A DNA stretch of 64,000 nt from Curtobacterium sp. MCPF17_002. Lineage in GTDB: Bacteria; Actinomycetota; Actinomycetes; Actinomycetales; Microbacteriaceae. Both the position numbers and the translations under genes were made by a program. The stretch is from NCBI RefSeq assembly GCF_003234115.2, contig NZ_CP126251.1, positions 310,001 to 374,000 of the forward strand. Reading direction: 5' to 3'. Of this stretch, positions 1-8,531 are shown in pieces. Below the pieces are notes generated by a model. It was not told the DNA's origin and ran no database searches. It saw only the letters and a program-made list of their open reading frames with translations. How positions within the stretch are numbered: the stretch's first letter is position 1; every line of letters begins with the position of its first letter.

Positions 1-157
1 CGATCACGGCGGCGATGCCGACGAGCGAGCCGAGCGTCGCGACGACCGCGACGAGGAAGGGGCGCTTCCGCTTCCGGGACGGTCCTCCGGGGGCGGGGAC
101 GGCTGCGGTCCCCTCGGCTGTTTCGGCGGCTCGGCGGGCGGCTCGGCGCTCAGACAT
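1..157 (-). CDS. N-terminal fragment of unidentified membrane protein (cut by window edge)
   Basis: Reading leftwards from an ATG at 157, 52 codons are open to the window edge. The product starts with an Arg/Ala/Glu-rich cytoplasmic stretch, then a basic RKRKR patch (around residues 32-37) followed by a hydrophobic segment (FLVAVVATLGSLVGIAAVI), which fits a signal anchor with the N-terminus inside. A good Shine-Dalgarno AGGAG lies just upstream of the ATG. No family can be named from this fragment. It lies downstream of the marR gene on the same strand; a small hairpin at 176-195 separates them. Confidence 0.6.
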   Translation of the reverse strand, partial: MSERRAARRAAETAEGTAAVPAPGGPSRKRKRPFLVAVVATLGSLVGIAAVI

Positions 158-220
158 CGGGGCTCCTGCGGGTCGGGTCGGTCCTGGTACCGACCAGGTC
201 AGCCTACCGCATGCGGAATA

Positions 221-649
221 TCACACGCCAGTGGATCGGCTACGCGATGACCCGCTCCGTTCGAGCAGCGTGGTGAGCGCATCCCGGAGGGCTGCGTCGT
301 CGGGCAGCACGTCGCGCTCGATGTGCCGGGCGGTCTCCCACGCCTGACGACCGTGCTCGGTCACCGTGACGATCCGTCGTCGTCGGTCCTCGGGGTGCGG
401 GGACCGCTCGACCAGGCCGTCGCGTTCCATCCGCTCGAGGGTGCGCGACATGGTCTGCGGTTGCACGCGCGCCGCCCGGGCGAGGGTGTCGGCGCCCGTG
501 GGGCCGGTGCGGATGAGGATGTCGATGGCGATGAGTGCGGCGTGGGGCAGCCCGATCGCCCGGAGTCGCTCGTCCCAGTCCCGTTCGACGGCCCGCGCCG
601 CTGCCGAGAGGAGGCGGCCGAGGGGCCAGCCGTCGGGGGCGTCGTCCAT
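221..649 (-). CDS. MarR family transcriptional regulator
   Basis: A 142-residue protein with the usual MarR length and winged-helix arrangement: dimerisation helix at the N-terminus, recognition helix around residues 58-75 (QPQTMSRTLERMERDGLVER) and wing with PEDRRRRIVTVTEHG around 80-95. MarR proteins bind as dimers to short palindromes and release DNA on ligand binding or oxidation. It is divergent from the MMPL exporter at 727, and a perfect 20-bp palindrome lies between them (689-708), so it probably represses both itself and the exporter. A -10-like TAGACT (minus strand, 657-662) sits seven bases before the ATG with no Shine-Dalgarno, suggesting a leaderless mRNA. The ligand cannot be predicted. 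Confidence 0.88.
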   Translation of the reverse strand: MDDAPDGWPLGRLLSAAARAVERDWDERLRAIGLPHAALIAIDILIRTGPTGADTLARAARVQPQTMSRTLERMERDGLVERSPHPEDRRRRIVTVTEHGRQAWETARHIERDVLPDDAALRDALTTLLERSGSSRSRSTGV

Positions 650-688
650 GGGGCTGAGTCTACGGGCGCAGTTCCACCCGTTCGTCGG

Positions 689-708
689 GTAGTCAGCATG
701 CTGACTAC
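689..708. promoter_or_regulatory. Perfect 20-bp palindromic operator between marR and MMPL genes
   Basis: GTAGTCAGCATGCTGACTAC is identical to its own reverse complement over 20 bases. It lies between the two divergent -10 boxes (657-662 for marR, 714-719 for the MMPL gene), where a bound MarR dimer would cover both promoter regions. MarR operators are typically 16-20 bp palindromes of this kind, so assignment to the adjacent regulator is a strong inference. Confidence 0.8.
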
Positions 709-726
709 TGGAGTACGCTCACGGTC

Positions 727-2859
727 GTGTCCCGCTTCCTCCGCATCGTCCTCCCCGCGCTCGTCATCGTCGCCTGGCTCGCGATCGCCTCCGTCGGCGG
801 CCCGTACTTCGGGAAGATCTCCGAGGTCTCGACGAACGACCAGACCTCGTTCCTGCCCGCATCGGCCGACGCGACGAAGGTGCAGGAGCGCTCGTCCGAG
901 TTCCGGCAGGCCTCGGGTGCACCCGCGATCATCGTGCTCTCCCGCGACACCGGACTGACCGCGGCGGACAGCGCCGCGGCGGACACGCTCGCCACGCAGC
1001 TCGGCGACCGTGACGACGTGCAGGGCGTCAGCCCGGTGATCCCGAGCGAGGACGGCGACGCGGTCGAGATCGTCGCGACGCTCACCCAGACGGCGGAGAC
1101 CGGGGACGCCGTCGAGGCGATCCGGGCAGACGTCGACGACGCGCTGCCGTCCGGACTGCAGGGGTACGTCACCGGACCGGCCGGGTTCACCGCCGACCTC
1201 ACCGAGGCGTTCGCCGGCATCGACGGGCTGCTGCTCGGGGTGGCGCTCGCCGCGGTGTTCGTGATCCTCATCATCGTGTACCGATCACCGCTCCTGCCGA
1301 TCCTCGTGCTCGGCACCGCGACGTTCGCCCTGTGCGCGTCGATCCTCGTGGTGTGGTGGCTCGCGAAGGCCGAGATCGTCACCGTGAACGGCCAGGTGCA
1401 GGGCATCCTGTCGATCCTCGTCATCGGGGCCGCGACCGATTACGCACTCCTCTACACGTCACGTTTCCGTGAGGCCCTCCGCGACCACCGCACCGGCTGG
1501 GACGCCACGAAGGCCGCGCTCCGGGGGAGCCTCGAGCCGATCCTCGCCTCGGGCGGGACGGTCATCGTCGGGGTGCTCTGCCTGCTGCTGTCCGACCTCA
1601 ACTCGAACAAGGCGCTCGGACCCGTCGCGGCGATCGGCATCGCCTTCAGCCTGCTCGCCGCCCTCACCCTGCTGCCGGCGCTGCTGCTCGCGTTCCGTCG
1701 CGCCGCGTTCTGGCCGCTCCGCCCCGCGTACGGCAGCGACCACCCCGTCGTGACCGGCCCCGGGGCCCGTGGCGTCTGGGCGGGGGTCGGTCGCCTCGTC
1801 GCCCGGCGCTCGCGCACCGTCTGGATCGTCTGCACGGTGGCGCTCCTCGCGATGGGGACCGGTCTCGTCGGGCTCAAGGCCGACGGGGTCCCGCAGAGCG
1901 ACCTCGTCATCGGGAGCTCGCAGGCACGCGACGGTCAGGACGTGCTCGCCGACCACTTCGCCGGCGGTTCCGGCAGCCCGGCGCAGGTCATCGGCGCCGA
2001 GGGGCGCATCGACGAACTCGTGCGGGCGATCACGGCGGTCGACGGGGTGGACGGCGTCGTCGCGGCGTCGAAGGACTCGCCGTCCGGCACCACCCCGGTG
2101 GGCGGGACCGGGACCGGTGCGAGCGCAGGGGCCGCGACCTGGGAGCCGACGGTCTCGCGGGGTGACGTCCTGCTCGAGGCCACCCTGTCCGATCCCGCCG
2201 ACTCCGACGCGGCCGAGCAGACCGTGCGCGACATCCGAACCGCCGTCGAACGGGTCGACCCGGATGCGATCGTGGGCGGGGTGACCGCGACGGCCGTGGA
2301 CACGAACGACACCGGCATCCGGGACCGGTCGGTCATCATCCCCGTGGTGCTCGTCGTCATCCTGCTCATCCTGATGCTGCTGCTCCGGAGCATCGTTGCG
2401 CCGCTCGTCCTCATCGGCAGCGTGATCGTCTCGTTCGCCGCGGCGCTCGGCGTGGGGGCGCTGGTGTTCGACCACGTGTTCCACTTCCCCGGAGCCGACC
2501 CCTCCGTGCCGCTGTACTCGTTCGTGTTCCTCGTGGCGCTCGGGGTGGACTACAACATCTTCCTCATGACACGGGTCCGCGAAGAGGCACTGCGGCACGG
2601 TCCACGCGAGGGCGTCCTCCGCGGACTCGGTGTCACCGGCGGGGTCATCACCTCGGCGGGCGTCGTCCTCGCGGCGACGTTCGCAGCGCTCGGCGTGATC
2701 CCGATCCTGTTCCTCGTGCAGATCGCGTTCGTCGTCGCGTTCGGCGTCCTGCTCGACACCATCGTCGTCCGGTCCCTGCTCGTGCCGGCCCTGACGTACG
2801 ACCTCGGCCGGCGCGTCTGGTGGCCGTCGCGCCTGTCGCGTCCGACCCATCACATGTGA
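727..2859 (+). CDS. MMPL family transporter (RND superfamily)
   Basis: A 710-residue inner-membrane transporter of the MMPL family, which exports lipids or hydrophobic compounds by proton exchange. It has the duplicated layout: first membrane helix at about 8-28, an extracytoplasmic loop to about 160, a helix cluster at 165-330 containing ATDYALL near residue 236, a helix near 365, a second large loop, and a second cluster at 540-700 containing GVDYNIF near 606; these two Asp-Tyr motifs are the proton-relay region of the family. The GTG start is preceded by TACGCT at 714-719, seven bases away, so translation is probably leaderless. It is divergent from marR; substrate unknown. Confidence 0.92.
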   Translation: MSRFLRIVLPALVIVAWLAIASVGGPYFGKISEVSTNDQTSFLPASADATKVQERSSEFRQASGAPAIIVLSRDTGLTAADSAAADTLATQLGDRDDVQGVSPVIPSEDGDAVEIVATLTQTAETGDAVEAIRADVDDALPSGLQGYVTGPAGFTADLTEAFAGIDGLLLGVALAAVFVILIIVYRSPLLPILVLGTATFALCASILVVWWLAKAEIVTVNGQVQGILSILVIGAATDYALLYTSRFREALRDHRTGWDATKAALRGSLEPILASGGTVIVGVLCLLLSDLNSNKALGPVAAIGIAFSLLAALTLLPALLLAFRRAAFWPLRPAYGSDHPVVTGPGARGVWAGVGRLVARRSRTVWIVCTVALLAMGTGLVGLKADGVPQSDLVIGSSQARDGQDVLADHFAGGSGSPAQVIGAEGRIDELVRAITAVDGVDGVVAASKDSPSGTTPVGGTGTGASAGAATWEPTVSRGDVLLEATLSDPADSDAAEQTVRDIRTAVERVDPDAIVGGVTATAVDTNDTGIRDRSVIIPVVLVVILLILMLLLRSIVAPLVLIGSVIVSFAAALGVGALVFDHVFHFPGADPSVPLYSFVFLVALGVDYNIFLMTRVREEALRHGPREGVLRGLGVTGGVITSAGVVLAATFAALGVIPILFLVQIAFVVAFGVLLDTIVVRSLLVPALTYDLGRRVWWPSRLSRPTHHM

Positions 2860-2871
2860 CACGCTGGGCGT

Positions 2872-3522
2872 ATGCCAGTTCCTTCGACGCAGCCCGCAGC
2901 CGAGCGGAAGCTCCTCCGAGACACCGTCCAGGACAAGATCCGCGACGCGATCATGGACGGGACCCTCGAACCGGGTGAGCGTCTGAACGACGACGACCTC
3001 ATCGCCTGGCTCGGCGTCTCACGGACACCGATCCGCGAGGCACTCGCCGAGCTCGCCCGCGCCGGTCTGATCGAGATGGCCCCGAACCGGTACACCCGGG
3101 TCGCGGCGCCCACGAAGGACGAACTGCTCGACGCGTACCGCACGCTGGGCGTCATCTACGGCGGGGTCGCACGCCTCGCCACCCCGCGCTTCACCGATGC
3201 GCAGCGCAAGAAGGTCGTCAAGATGCTCGACGACGTGACCGCGCAGGTCGAGAAGCAGCACCAGGGCGAGGTCGCGCAGAACGGCGCCGACATCTACGCG
3301 ATCTGGGCGGGCCACTGCGGCAACGCGTCGCTCGAGCAGCTCTGCAAGTCGACCACCGACGGCCTCGCGTTCAAGCTGCGCGTGCCGGAGCTCGCCGAGC
3401 TCGTCCCCGCCGAGGTGATCCTGCCCGAGCTCACCAAGCTCAAGGCCGCCGTCCAGACGAAGGACCCGATCGCGGCAGAACTCGCCATGGAGGCGATCCA
3501 CCTGCTCCCGTCGCGCGGCTGA
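2872..3522 (+). CDS. GntR family transcriptional regulator (FadR/FCD-like)
   Basis: A 216-residue regulator with a GntR winged helix at about residues 14-80 (LLRDTVQDKIRDAIMDGTLE, GVSRTPIREALAELARAGL) and an all-helical C-terminal domain of FCD size. FadR-type GntR proteins sense organic acids or other small metabolites. It begins 12 bases after the MMPL stop, so it may be co-transcribed, although CACGCT six bases before the ATG could also be its own leaderless promoter. The ligand pocket residues typical of metal-binding FCD domains are not evident. A large palindromic repeat follows the gene and may end the transcript. Confidence 0.85.
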   Translation: MPVPSTQPAAERKLLRDTVQDKIRDAIMDGTLEPGERLNDDDLIAWLGVSRTPIREALAELARAGLIEMAPNRYTRVAAPTKDELLDAYRTLGVIYGGVARLATPRFTDAQRKKVVKMLDDVTAQVEKQHQGEVAQNGADIYAIWAGHCGNASLEQLCKSTTDGLAFKLRVPELAELVPAEVILPELTKLKAAVQTKDPIAAELAMEAIHLLPSRG

Positions 3523-3543
3523 CGTCCTGAGACGCCACCGGAC

Positions 3544-3591
3544 GACGGCCTGGAGGCGCGGTGCCGGCTGGCACCGCGCCTCCAGGCCGTC
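3544..3591. repeat. Dispersed palindrome, full copy A
   Basis: Two 22-base arms (3544-3565 and 3570-3591) are perfectly complementary around the 4-base centre GGCT. The arms contain the core CTGGAGGCGCGGTGCC. The same core returns at 11410-11453, 32441-32486 and 37348-37385 and as half copies elsewhere. Here it lies downstream of the GntR gene and could act as a factor-dependent or bidirectional terminator, but no T-tract follows. Confidence 0.85.
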
Positions 3592-3690
3592 CCGTGGTGA
3601 CGTCGAGACCATCGCGCGTGTCGGCGGAATCGCGGCGACCTTCCAGGGCGGTGCCATGTCCACCTCGCGCGCTCCGGTTATGGTTTCGGG

Positions 3691-5202
3691 GTGAGCAACG
3701 AACCCGAGCAGACGACGCGCCGCGGTAGCCGCGGCTTCGTGCCGCCGCGCCACGGCCGCCAGAAGCGACGGGCCGGGGTGGTCTTCCCCGCCGTCGCCGG
3801 CGTGCTCACGATGGCCCTGCTGCTCAGCGGCGGGTACGCGGCGTACGCGTACGGACGGCTGTCGAACAACGTCACCAAGATCGACGCGATCGGCGGCACC
3901 ACCGAGAAGAAGGACGACGTCGACGGCAAGGCGCAGAACATCCTGCTCGTCGGCGACGACCACCGGCCGGACAACGCGACGCCGGAGCAGATGGCGGAAC
4001 TGAGCACGCAGTCCGACGGCGGCGCGACGAACACCGACACGATGATCGTGCTGCACATCAACGAGGACGGCTCGCAGGCGACGATGATCTCGTTCCCGCG
4101 CGACTCCTACGTGGACATCCCCGGCGTCGGCAAGGGCAAGCTCAACAGCGCCTTCTACTTCGGCACCCTCAACGGCGGGGGCGACACCGGCGGGGCGAAG
4201 CTGCTCATCCAGACGATCCAGAACCTCAGCGGGCTGTCGATCGACCACTACGTGCGGGTCTCGCTCCTCGGCTTCTACCAGGTCGTCAAGGAGCTCGGCC
4301 CGGTCGAGGTCTGCCTCAACCAGGCCACGAAGGACCGGTACTCCGGGGTCGACCTGCCCGCGGGCAAGTCCACCCTCGACGCCAAGCAGGCGCTCTCGTT
4401 CGTCCGTCAGCGCCACGGCCTGCCGAACGGCGACCTCGACCGCAACGTCCGCCAGCAGTACTTCCTCTCGCAGGAGGCCCGCAAGGTGCTCTCCGCTGGG
4501 ACCCTGCTCAACCCGGTGAAGATGGGCAACATCCTCGGGGCCGTCGGTGGGTCGATCCAGACCGACACCAACCTCGTCAACCTCGCGAGCCAGATGCGGA
4601 ACCTGCGGCCGGGCAACATCCAGTCCGCGACGATCCCGACGCTCGGCACCCCGACCATCACCGTGAACGGTTCCGCGCTGTCCATCGTCGAGGTCGACAC
4701 CGTGGGGCTCCCCGCGTTCGTGCAGAACCTCGTCGGCGAGCCCGAGGAGTACACCAAGGCGACGGCCGCGCAGCCCGCCGCCACGACCGTCACCGTGCTG
4801 AACGGCAGCGGGGTCACCGGTGCGGCCGGCGCCGCGGGCCAGGTGCTCACCGCCCGTGGCTTCCAGGTCGGCACCCCCGGCTCGTCCGACACGACGAAGG
4901 CCACCCAGGTGCAGTACCCGGCGGGCATGGAGGCACAGGCCAAGGCGGTCGCCGCCGTCGTGCCCGGTGCCGTCGCCGTGCGGACCACCGCGGTCACCGG
5001 TGTCACGCTCGTGCTCGGCTCCGACGGCAAGACGGTCACCCCGGTCCCCGTGGCCGGCGGTGCGGCGTCCACGCCCGCGGACAGCTCGGCGTCCGGCTCC
5101 GGGTCCGCCGCCGCGAAGCCGTCGAAGTCGGCGTCCTCCGAGCCGAAGCCGTCGTCCACCGACGTGAAGGCCTACGGCAAGGAAGGCGTCTGCATCAACT
5201 GA
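3691..5202 (+). CDS. LytR-CpsA-Psr (LCP) family protein with LytR_C domain
   Basis: LCP enzymes transfer lipid-linked glycopolymers (wall teichoic acid, arabinogalactan-like or capsular polymers) to peptidoglycan outside the membrane. This 503-residue protein has a basic cytoplasmic N-terminus, one membrane helix at about 28-52, and an LCP domain with the typical NTDTMIVLH and SFPRDSYVDIPG segments around residues 112-145, whose Asp and Arg bind the pyrophosphate. After a spacer, VLNGSG near 370 marks a LytR_C domain, followed by a Ser/Pro/Lys-rich tail. A -10-like TATGGT at 3679-3684 ends six bases before the GTG, supporting this start and a leaderless mRNA. Confidence 0.92.
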   Translation: MSNEPEQTTRRGSRGFVPPRHGRQKRRAGVVFPAVAGVLTMALLLSGGYAAYAYGRLSNNVTKIDAIGGTTEKKDDVDGKAQNILLVGDDHRPDNATPEQMAELSTQSDGGATNTDTMIVLHINEDGSQATMISFPRDSYVDIPGVGKGKLNSAFYFGTLNGGGDTGGAKLLIQTIQNLSGLSIDHYVRVSLLGFYQVVKELGPVEVCLNQATKDRYSGVDLPAGKSTLDAKQALSFVRQRHGLPNGDLDRNVRQQYFLSQEARKVLSAGTLLNPVKMGNILGAVGGSIQTDTNLVNLASQMRNLRPGNIQSATIPTLGTPTITVNGSALSIVEVDTVGLPAFVQNLVGEPEEYTKATAAQPAATTVTVLNGSGVTGAAGAAGQVLTARGFQVGTPGSSDTTKATQVQYPAGMEAQAKAVAAVVPGAVAVRTTAVTGVTLVLGSDGKTVTPVPVAGGAASTPADSSASGSGSAAAKPSKSASSEPKPSSTDVKAYGKEGVCIN

Positions 5203-5234
5203 CGCCCGGTGCCGGGGCCTTGTACGGTCGAGGG

Positions 5235-6017
5235 GTGAGCAACGCAGCGCGGTCGATCACCCTCATGACGTACAACATCAAGAACCCGGACCCCGCGCAC
5301 GACTGGCCGGCCCGGCTCCCGGTGCTCCTCGACGTCATCCGTCGGCACGACCCCGACCTGCTCTGCGTGCAGGAGGCGTTCGCCCACCAGATGGACGACC
5401 TCCGCGCCGGCCTGCCGGACCACGGCGACGTCGGTCAGGGGCGCGAGGGCGGCACCGCGGGCGAGCACGCCGCCGTGTTCTTCCGCCGGAGCCGGTTGCG
5501 GCCGGCCGACGAGGGCACGTTCTGGCTGTCGGACACCCCGGACGAGCCGGTGTCGAACACCTGGGACAGCGTGTTCCCCCGGGTGGCGAACCACGCCCGC
5601 TTCCTCGACGTCGACGGCGCGGACTTCACGCTGCTGACCACCCACTTCGATCACGAGTTGGGGTCGCACGGTGACGAGGTCCGGGCGAAGAGCGCCGCCC
5701 TCATCGCCGAACGGCTGCGCGGCACCGAGGGGCCGGTGATCGTCGCGGGGGACTGCAACGAGCCGGCCGGGGCGGGGGCGGCCTCGCAGGTGTTCGCGGA
5801 CGCCGGCTACGACGACGCCTGGGTGCTCGCGGGCGATCCCGACGACCACACCGCGACGTTCAACGACTGGCAGCCGCCGGTCGACTCGGGCGAGCGCATC
5901 GACTGGGTGTTCACGCGGGGGATCACCGGCGTGGACCGCGTCGTGATCGACCACGACGGGCCGGAGTCGTGGTTCGCGAGCGACCACTTCCCGGTGGTCG
6001 CGACGCTGCGCGTCTGA
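5235..6017 (+). CDS. Endonuclease/exonuclease/phosphatase family protein
   Basis: A 260-residue metal-dependent phosphohydrolase of the DNase I/exonuclease III/sphingomyelinase fold. Visible motifs are MTYNIKNPD near the N-terminus, LLCVQEA (the metal-binding Glu), the FTLLTTHFDHE strand, VIVAGDCNEPAG, and the C-terminal SDHFPVVATL with the catalytic Asp-His pair. Its substrate (nucleic acid, phosphoinositide or sphingolipid) cannot be told. The GTG at 5235 is chosen over an upstream TTG because TACGGT at 5223-5228 stands six bases before it, the same spacing as for the preceding LCP gene. The stop codon lies inside a 16-bp tandem duplication (6012-6043). Confidence 0.85.
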   Translation: MSNAARSITLMTYNIKNPDPAHDWPARLPVLLDVIRRHDPDLLCVQEAFAHQMDDLRAGLPDHGDVGQGREGGTAGEHAAVFFRRSRLRPADEGTFWLSDTPDEPVSNTWDSVFPRVANHARFLDVDGADFTLLTTHFDHELGSHGDEVRAKSAALIAERLRGTEGPVIVAGDCNEPAGAGAASQVFADAGYDDAWVLAGDPDDHTATFNDWQPPVDSGERIDWVFTRGITGVDRVVIDHDGPESWFASDHFPVVATLRV

Positions 6018-6043
6018 CGGTCGGGCGGTCTGACGGTCGGGCG
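6012..6043. repeat. 16-bp perfect tandem duplication spanning a stop codon
   Basis: GTCTGACGGTCGGGCG occurs twice head to tail (6012-6027 and 6028-6043). The first copy contains the TGA stop of the endonuclease/exonuclease/phosphatase gene. Confidence 0.9.
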
Positions 6044-6060
6044 TCGGCGAGCGGGGGCGG

Positions 6061-6810
6061 TCAGCAGCTGCGCTGGGCGTGCACCGGCATCGGGGAGCCG
6101 AGCACCGTGACCGTCGTGTCGTCGGTCAGGGCCGAGACGCCGCTGGTGCCGCCCGCCGAGTCCGTCGTCTCGTCGTCTGCCGCGTTGTCGTCGGTCGACC
6201 AGCCCGCTTCGAGCAGGAGTTGCCAGGCCCGCGCGTCGTCCGAGCCGTACGAGACCCGCTCCGACTTCGGGGCGTCGACGATGGCGTCGTGGATGTCGTC
6301 GCCGACCTGCACGCCGTCCGGCCCGCTCAGCTCGACGTCGGCCCCGGCGCGCGTCCGCACGGTGTCGCGGAGGACACGGATCTCGACGGCGTTTCCGGCC
6401 TTCGCGGGCGTCGACAGTGCGGCCACCCGGACCGCACCGCCCCAGGTGTAGGTGGTGCCGGACGGGAAGCAGGCTCCGCCGTCCCCCTCGGCCGTCTGCG
6501 TGCGCGACGGCGTGCCGAGCAGGCGGTTGAGCAGCGACACCGTCGTGACGGAGTCGCGCATCGAGGCCTCGACCACGGTCTTGGAGCCGCGGCGGAACAC
6601 CAGCGACTCGGCGTCGAGCTCGATCGCGTCGACGCGCTTGAGCTTCGCGGTGCTGACCCGGGCGGGCTGGTCGTGGACCGCCGCATCGGACGAGATCTCG
6701 GCCGCAGCGGCGCTCGCGGGCGTGGAACCAGGGGTGCCGCCGACGGCGAACGCACCGGCCGAGAAGGCCAGTACGGCGGCGCTCAACGCCAGCACGGTCC
6801 GGGAGGTCAC
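6061..6810 (-). CDS. Secreted protein of unknown function
   Basis: A 249-residue protein with a Sec-type signal peptide (basic TSR, hydrophobic core to about residue 23, small residues to about 36). The mature part has segments such as LKRVDAIELDAESLVFRRG and VRVLRDTVRTRAG-like stretches that read as beta-rich, and an acidic low-complexity region (DDNAADDETTDS) near the end. There are two cysteines in the mature part, one in GGACFPSG and one as the final residue, which could form a disulphide. Convergent with the preceding nuclease gene and divergent from the SDR at 7069. No family recognised. Confidence 0.75.
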   Translation of the reverse strand: MTSRTVLALSAAVLAFSAGAFAVGGTPGSTPASAAAAEISSDAAVHDQPARVSTAKLKRVDAIELDAESLVFRRGSKTVVEASMRDSVTTVSLLNRLLGTPSRTQTAEGDGGACFPSGTTYTWGGAVRVAALSTPAKAGNAVEIRVLRDTVRTRAGADVELSGPDGVQVGDDIHDAIVDAPKSERVSYGSDDARAWQLLLEAGWSTDDNAADDETTDSAGGTSGVSALTDDTTVTVLGSPMPVHAQRSC

Positions 6811-6961
6811 CAGACGACGGTACGACGTCGACCCTGGTTGGACGACGGGTGTTACCGAATCGGAGCCTGGTCGTCACCGGACCGTGACATTCGTCGGTGA
6901 CGTGTCACGCCGGCGGTGGAGCCGCCCGGTCCCGGTTCGTGACCTCCGCGGTCGGGTGGGT

Positions 6962-6976
6962 CGCGCCTCCAGGCCC
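6962..6976. repeat. Half copy of dispersed CTGGAGGCGCGG palindrome
   Basis: CGCGCCTCCAGGCCC matches the right arm of the window-wide palindrome family. It lies in the 258-base divergent region 6811-7068, which otherwise holds only a weak GTGACA/TGTCAC dyad (6884-6908) and the -10 box of the SDR gene. Confidence 0.7.
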
Positions 6977-7068
6977 GGTGCCTGCCCGGAGTCGACGCAG
7001 GCCGCTGTGCGCGGCGGGGGACGCACTCCTGGGCGGACCGGAGTGCGCGCCTGCGTACCGTCGGCGAC

Positions 7069-7995
7069 ATGACGGACCAGCAGAACGACCAGACCGGACC
7101 TGACCAGTACGTGATGCAGGACCCGACGAAGATGTACGCCGACAAGAAGCCCGACGAGCAGTACCTCGGCGGATCCGGCACCGACGCCGAGATGGCGGAG
7201 AACGTCCCCGCCGACCACGGCGAGGACACCTACCGGGGCTCCGGGCGACTCCAGGGCCGCAAGGCGCTCATCACCGGCGGGGACTCGGGCATCGGTGCGG
7301 CCGTCGCCATCGCCTACGCACGCGAGGGCGCCGACGTCGCGATCTCGTACCTGCCCGAGGAGCAGGAGGACGCCGACCGCATCGTCGGCCTCATCGAGGC
7401 CGCCGGCCGCAAGGCCGTCACGCTCCCCGGGGACATCACGTCGCTCGCGTTCTGCGAGCAGCTCGTCGCGGACGCCGTCGAGCAGCTCGGCGGACTCGAC
7501 ATCCTCGTGAACAACGCAGGCAAGCAGCAGAACGTCTCCGCGATCGAGGACATCTCCGACGAGGAGTTCGACGAGACCTTCAAGACGAACGCCTACGCGA
7601 CGTTCCGGATCACGAAGGCCGCCGTGCCGCACCTGCCGCCGGGGTCCGCGATCATCAACACCACCTCGATCCAGGCCTACGCGCCGTCACCGCACCTGGT
7701 GCACTACGCGGCCACGAAGGCCACCGTGAACAACCTGGCGAAGGGCCTCGCGGCGCAGCTCGCCCCGAAGGGCATCCGGGTGAACGCCGTCGCACCGGGA
7801 CCGATCTGGACGCCCCTGCAGCCCGCCGGTGGACAGCCGCCCGAGGCGCTGCCGTCCGCGGGTGAGGAGACCTACCTCGGTCGCTGGGGCCAACCGGCCG
7901 AGCTCGCACCGGCGTACGTGTTCCTGGCCAGCGGCGAGTCGTCGTTCGTCATCGGCGAGACCCTGCACGTCGACGGGGGCATGCCGACGCCGTAG
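7069..7995 (+). CDS. SDR family oxidoreductase with N-terminal extension (YghA-like)
   Basis: A 308-residue classical short-chain dehydrogenase preceded by an approximately 60-residue hydrophilic extension (YLGGSGTDAEM region), the pattern of YghA-type NADP-dependent aldehyde reductases. The Rossmann motif TGGDSGIG, the NNAG motif, a Ser in NTTSIQAY and the catalytic Tyr213-x3-Lys217 (YAATK) are all present, so it should be active. A TACCGT box at 7056-7061 stands seven bases before the ATG, suggesting leaderless expression. A paralogue with an altered NNAG motif is found at 45134, next to ligD. Confidence 0.9.
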   Translation: MTDQQNDQTGPDQYVMQDPTKMYADKKPDEQYLGGSGTDAEMAENVPADHGEDTYRGSGRLQGRKALITGGDSGIGAAVAIAYAREGADVAISYLPEEQEDADRIVGLIEAAGRKAVTLPGDITSLAFCEQLVADAVEQLGGLDILVNNAGKQQNVSAIEDISDEEFDETFKTNAYATFRITKAAVPHLPPGSAIINTTSIQAYAPSPHLVHYAATKATVNNLAKGLAAQLAPKGIRVNAVAPGPIWTPLQPAGGQPPEALPSAGEETYLGRWGQPAELAPAYVFLASGESSFVIGETLHVDGGMPTP

Positions 7996-8040
7996 CGGGT
8001 CCGGATCGGACACGGGCGGGCGGGTCGGGCGGGTCGGCGG

Positions 8041-8364
8041 TCAGCAGGGAGCGCTGCAGCTCCGCGCGAGCCCCTCGAGCAGCTCGCGGGCGGAGAGTGC
8101 CGCTGCCAGCTCGACCTCGACGGGGTTGATGCCGACCGCCCGTTCGAACTCGCGACGTCGGGCCTGGTCGGCGATCGGGACCTCGGGTCGCTGGGGCAGC
8201 ACGGCGATGGCCCGCGCAGCGGCGTCGAACGCACCGACCGGTCGGCCGAGTTGCTCCCACATCGTCCGGACGTCGTGCGCGACCTGGTCCGGGTCGCCGC
8301 CGAACTCGAAACCGGCCGAGGCCATGGTCGCCAGTCCCTGTGCGGTGGAGTCGTTCGGGGTCAT
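8041..8364 (-). CDS. Hypothetical protein (107 aa)
   Basis: Small soluble, helix-rich protein with GC-rich third codon positions. The ATG at 8364 is preferred to one 20 codons upstream because the longer version would have an Arg-rich, non-conserved-looking start. Two cysteines stand near the C-terminus (ARSCSAPC). Divergent from the TetR-like gene at 8532; the intervening 167 bases contain two copies of a TGTCCCCCGA word (near 8412 and 8451). No family recognised. Confidence 0.55.
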   Translation of the reverse strand: MTPNDSTAQGLATMASAGFEFGGDPDQVAHDVRTMWEQLGRPVGAFDAAARAIAVLPQRPEVPIADQARRREFERAVGINPVEVELAAALSARELLEGLARSCSAPC

Positions 8365-8531
8365 CCCGGCATCGTCACACGGATCGCCGCGAACGCGCTG
8401 CGAACGCTGCTTGTCCCCCGACATGCCGACACCCGGACCGGGGATGCTGCTGTCCCCCGATCTCCGTTTGGATGGACATGCCCCCGAGCGGGGCGACGCG
8501 GACAGGACGTCCGGGACCGACGGAGGGCACG

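Noticed and set aside
6811..7068. A gene or riboswitch in the 258-base divergent spacer
   Set aside because: Only a palindrome half copy, a weak GTGACA/TGTCAC dyad and the SDR -10 box can be seen; no conserved RNA motif was recognised.
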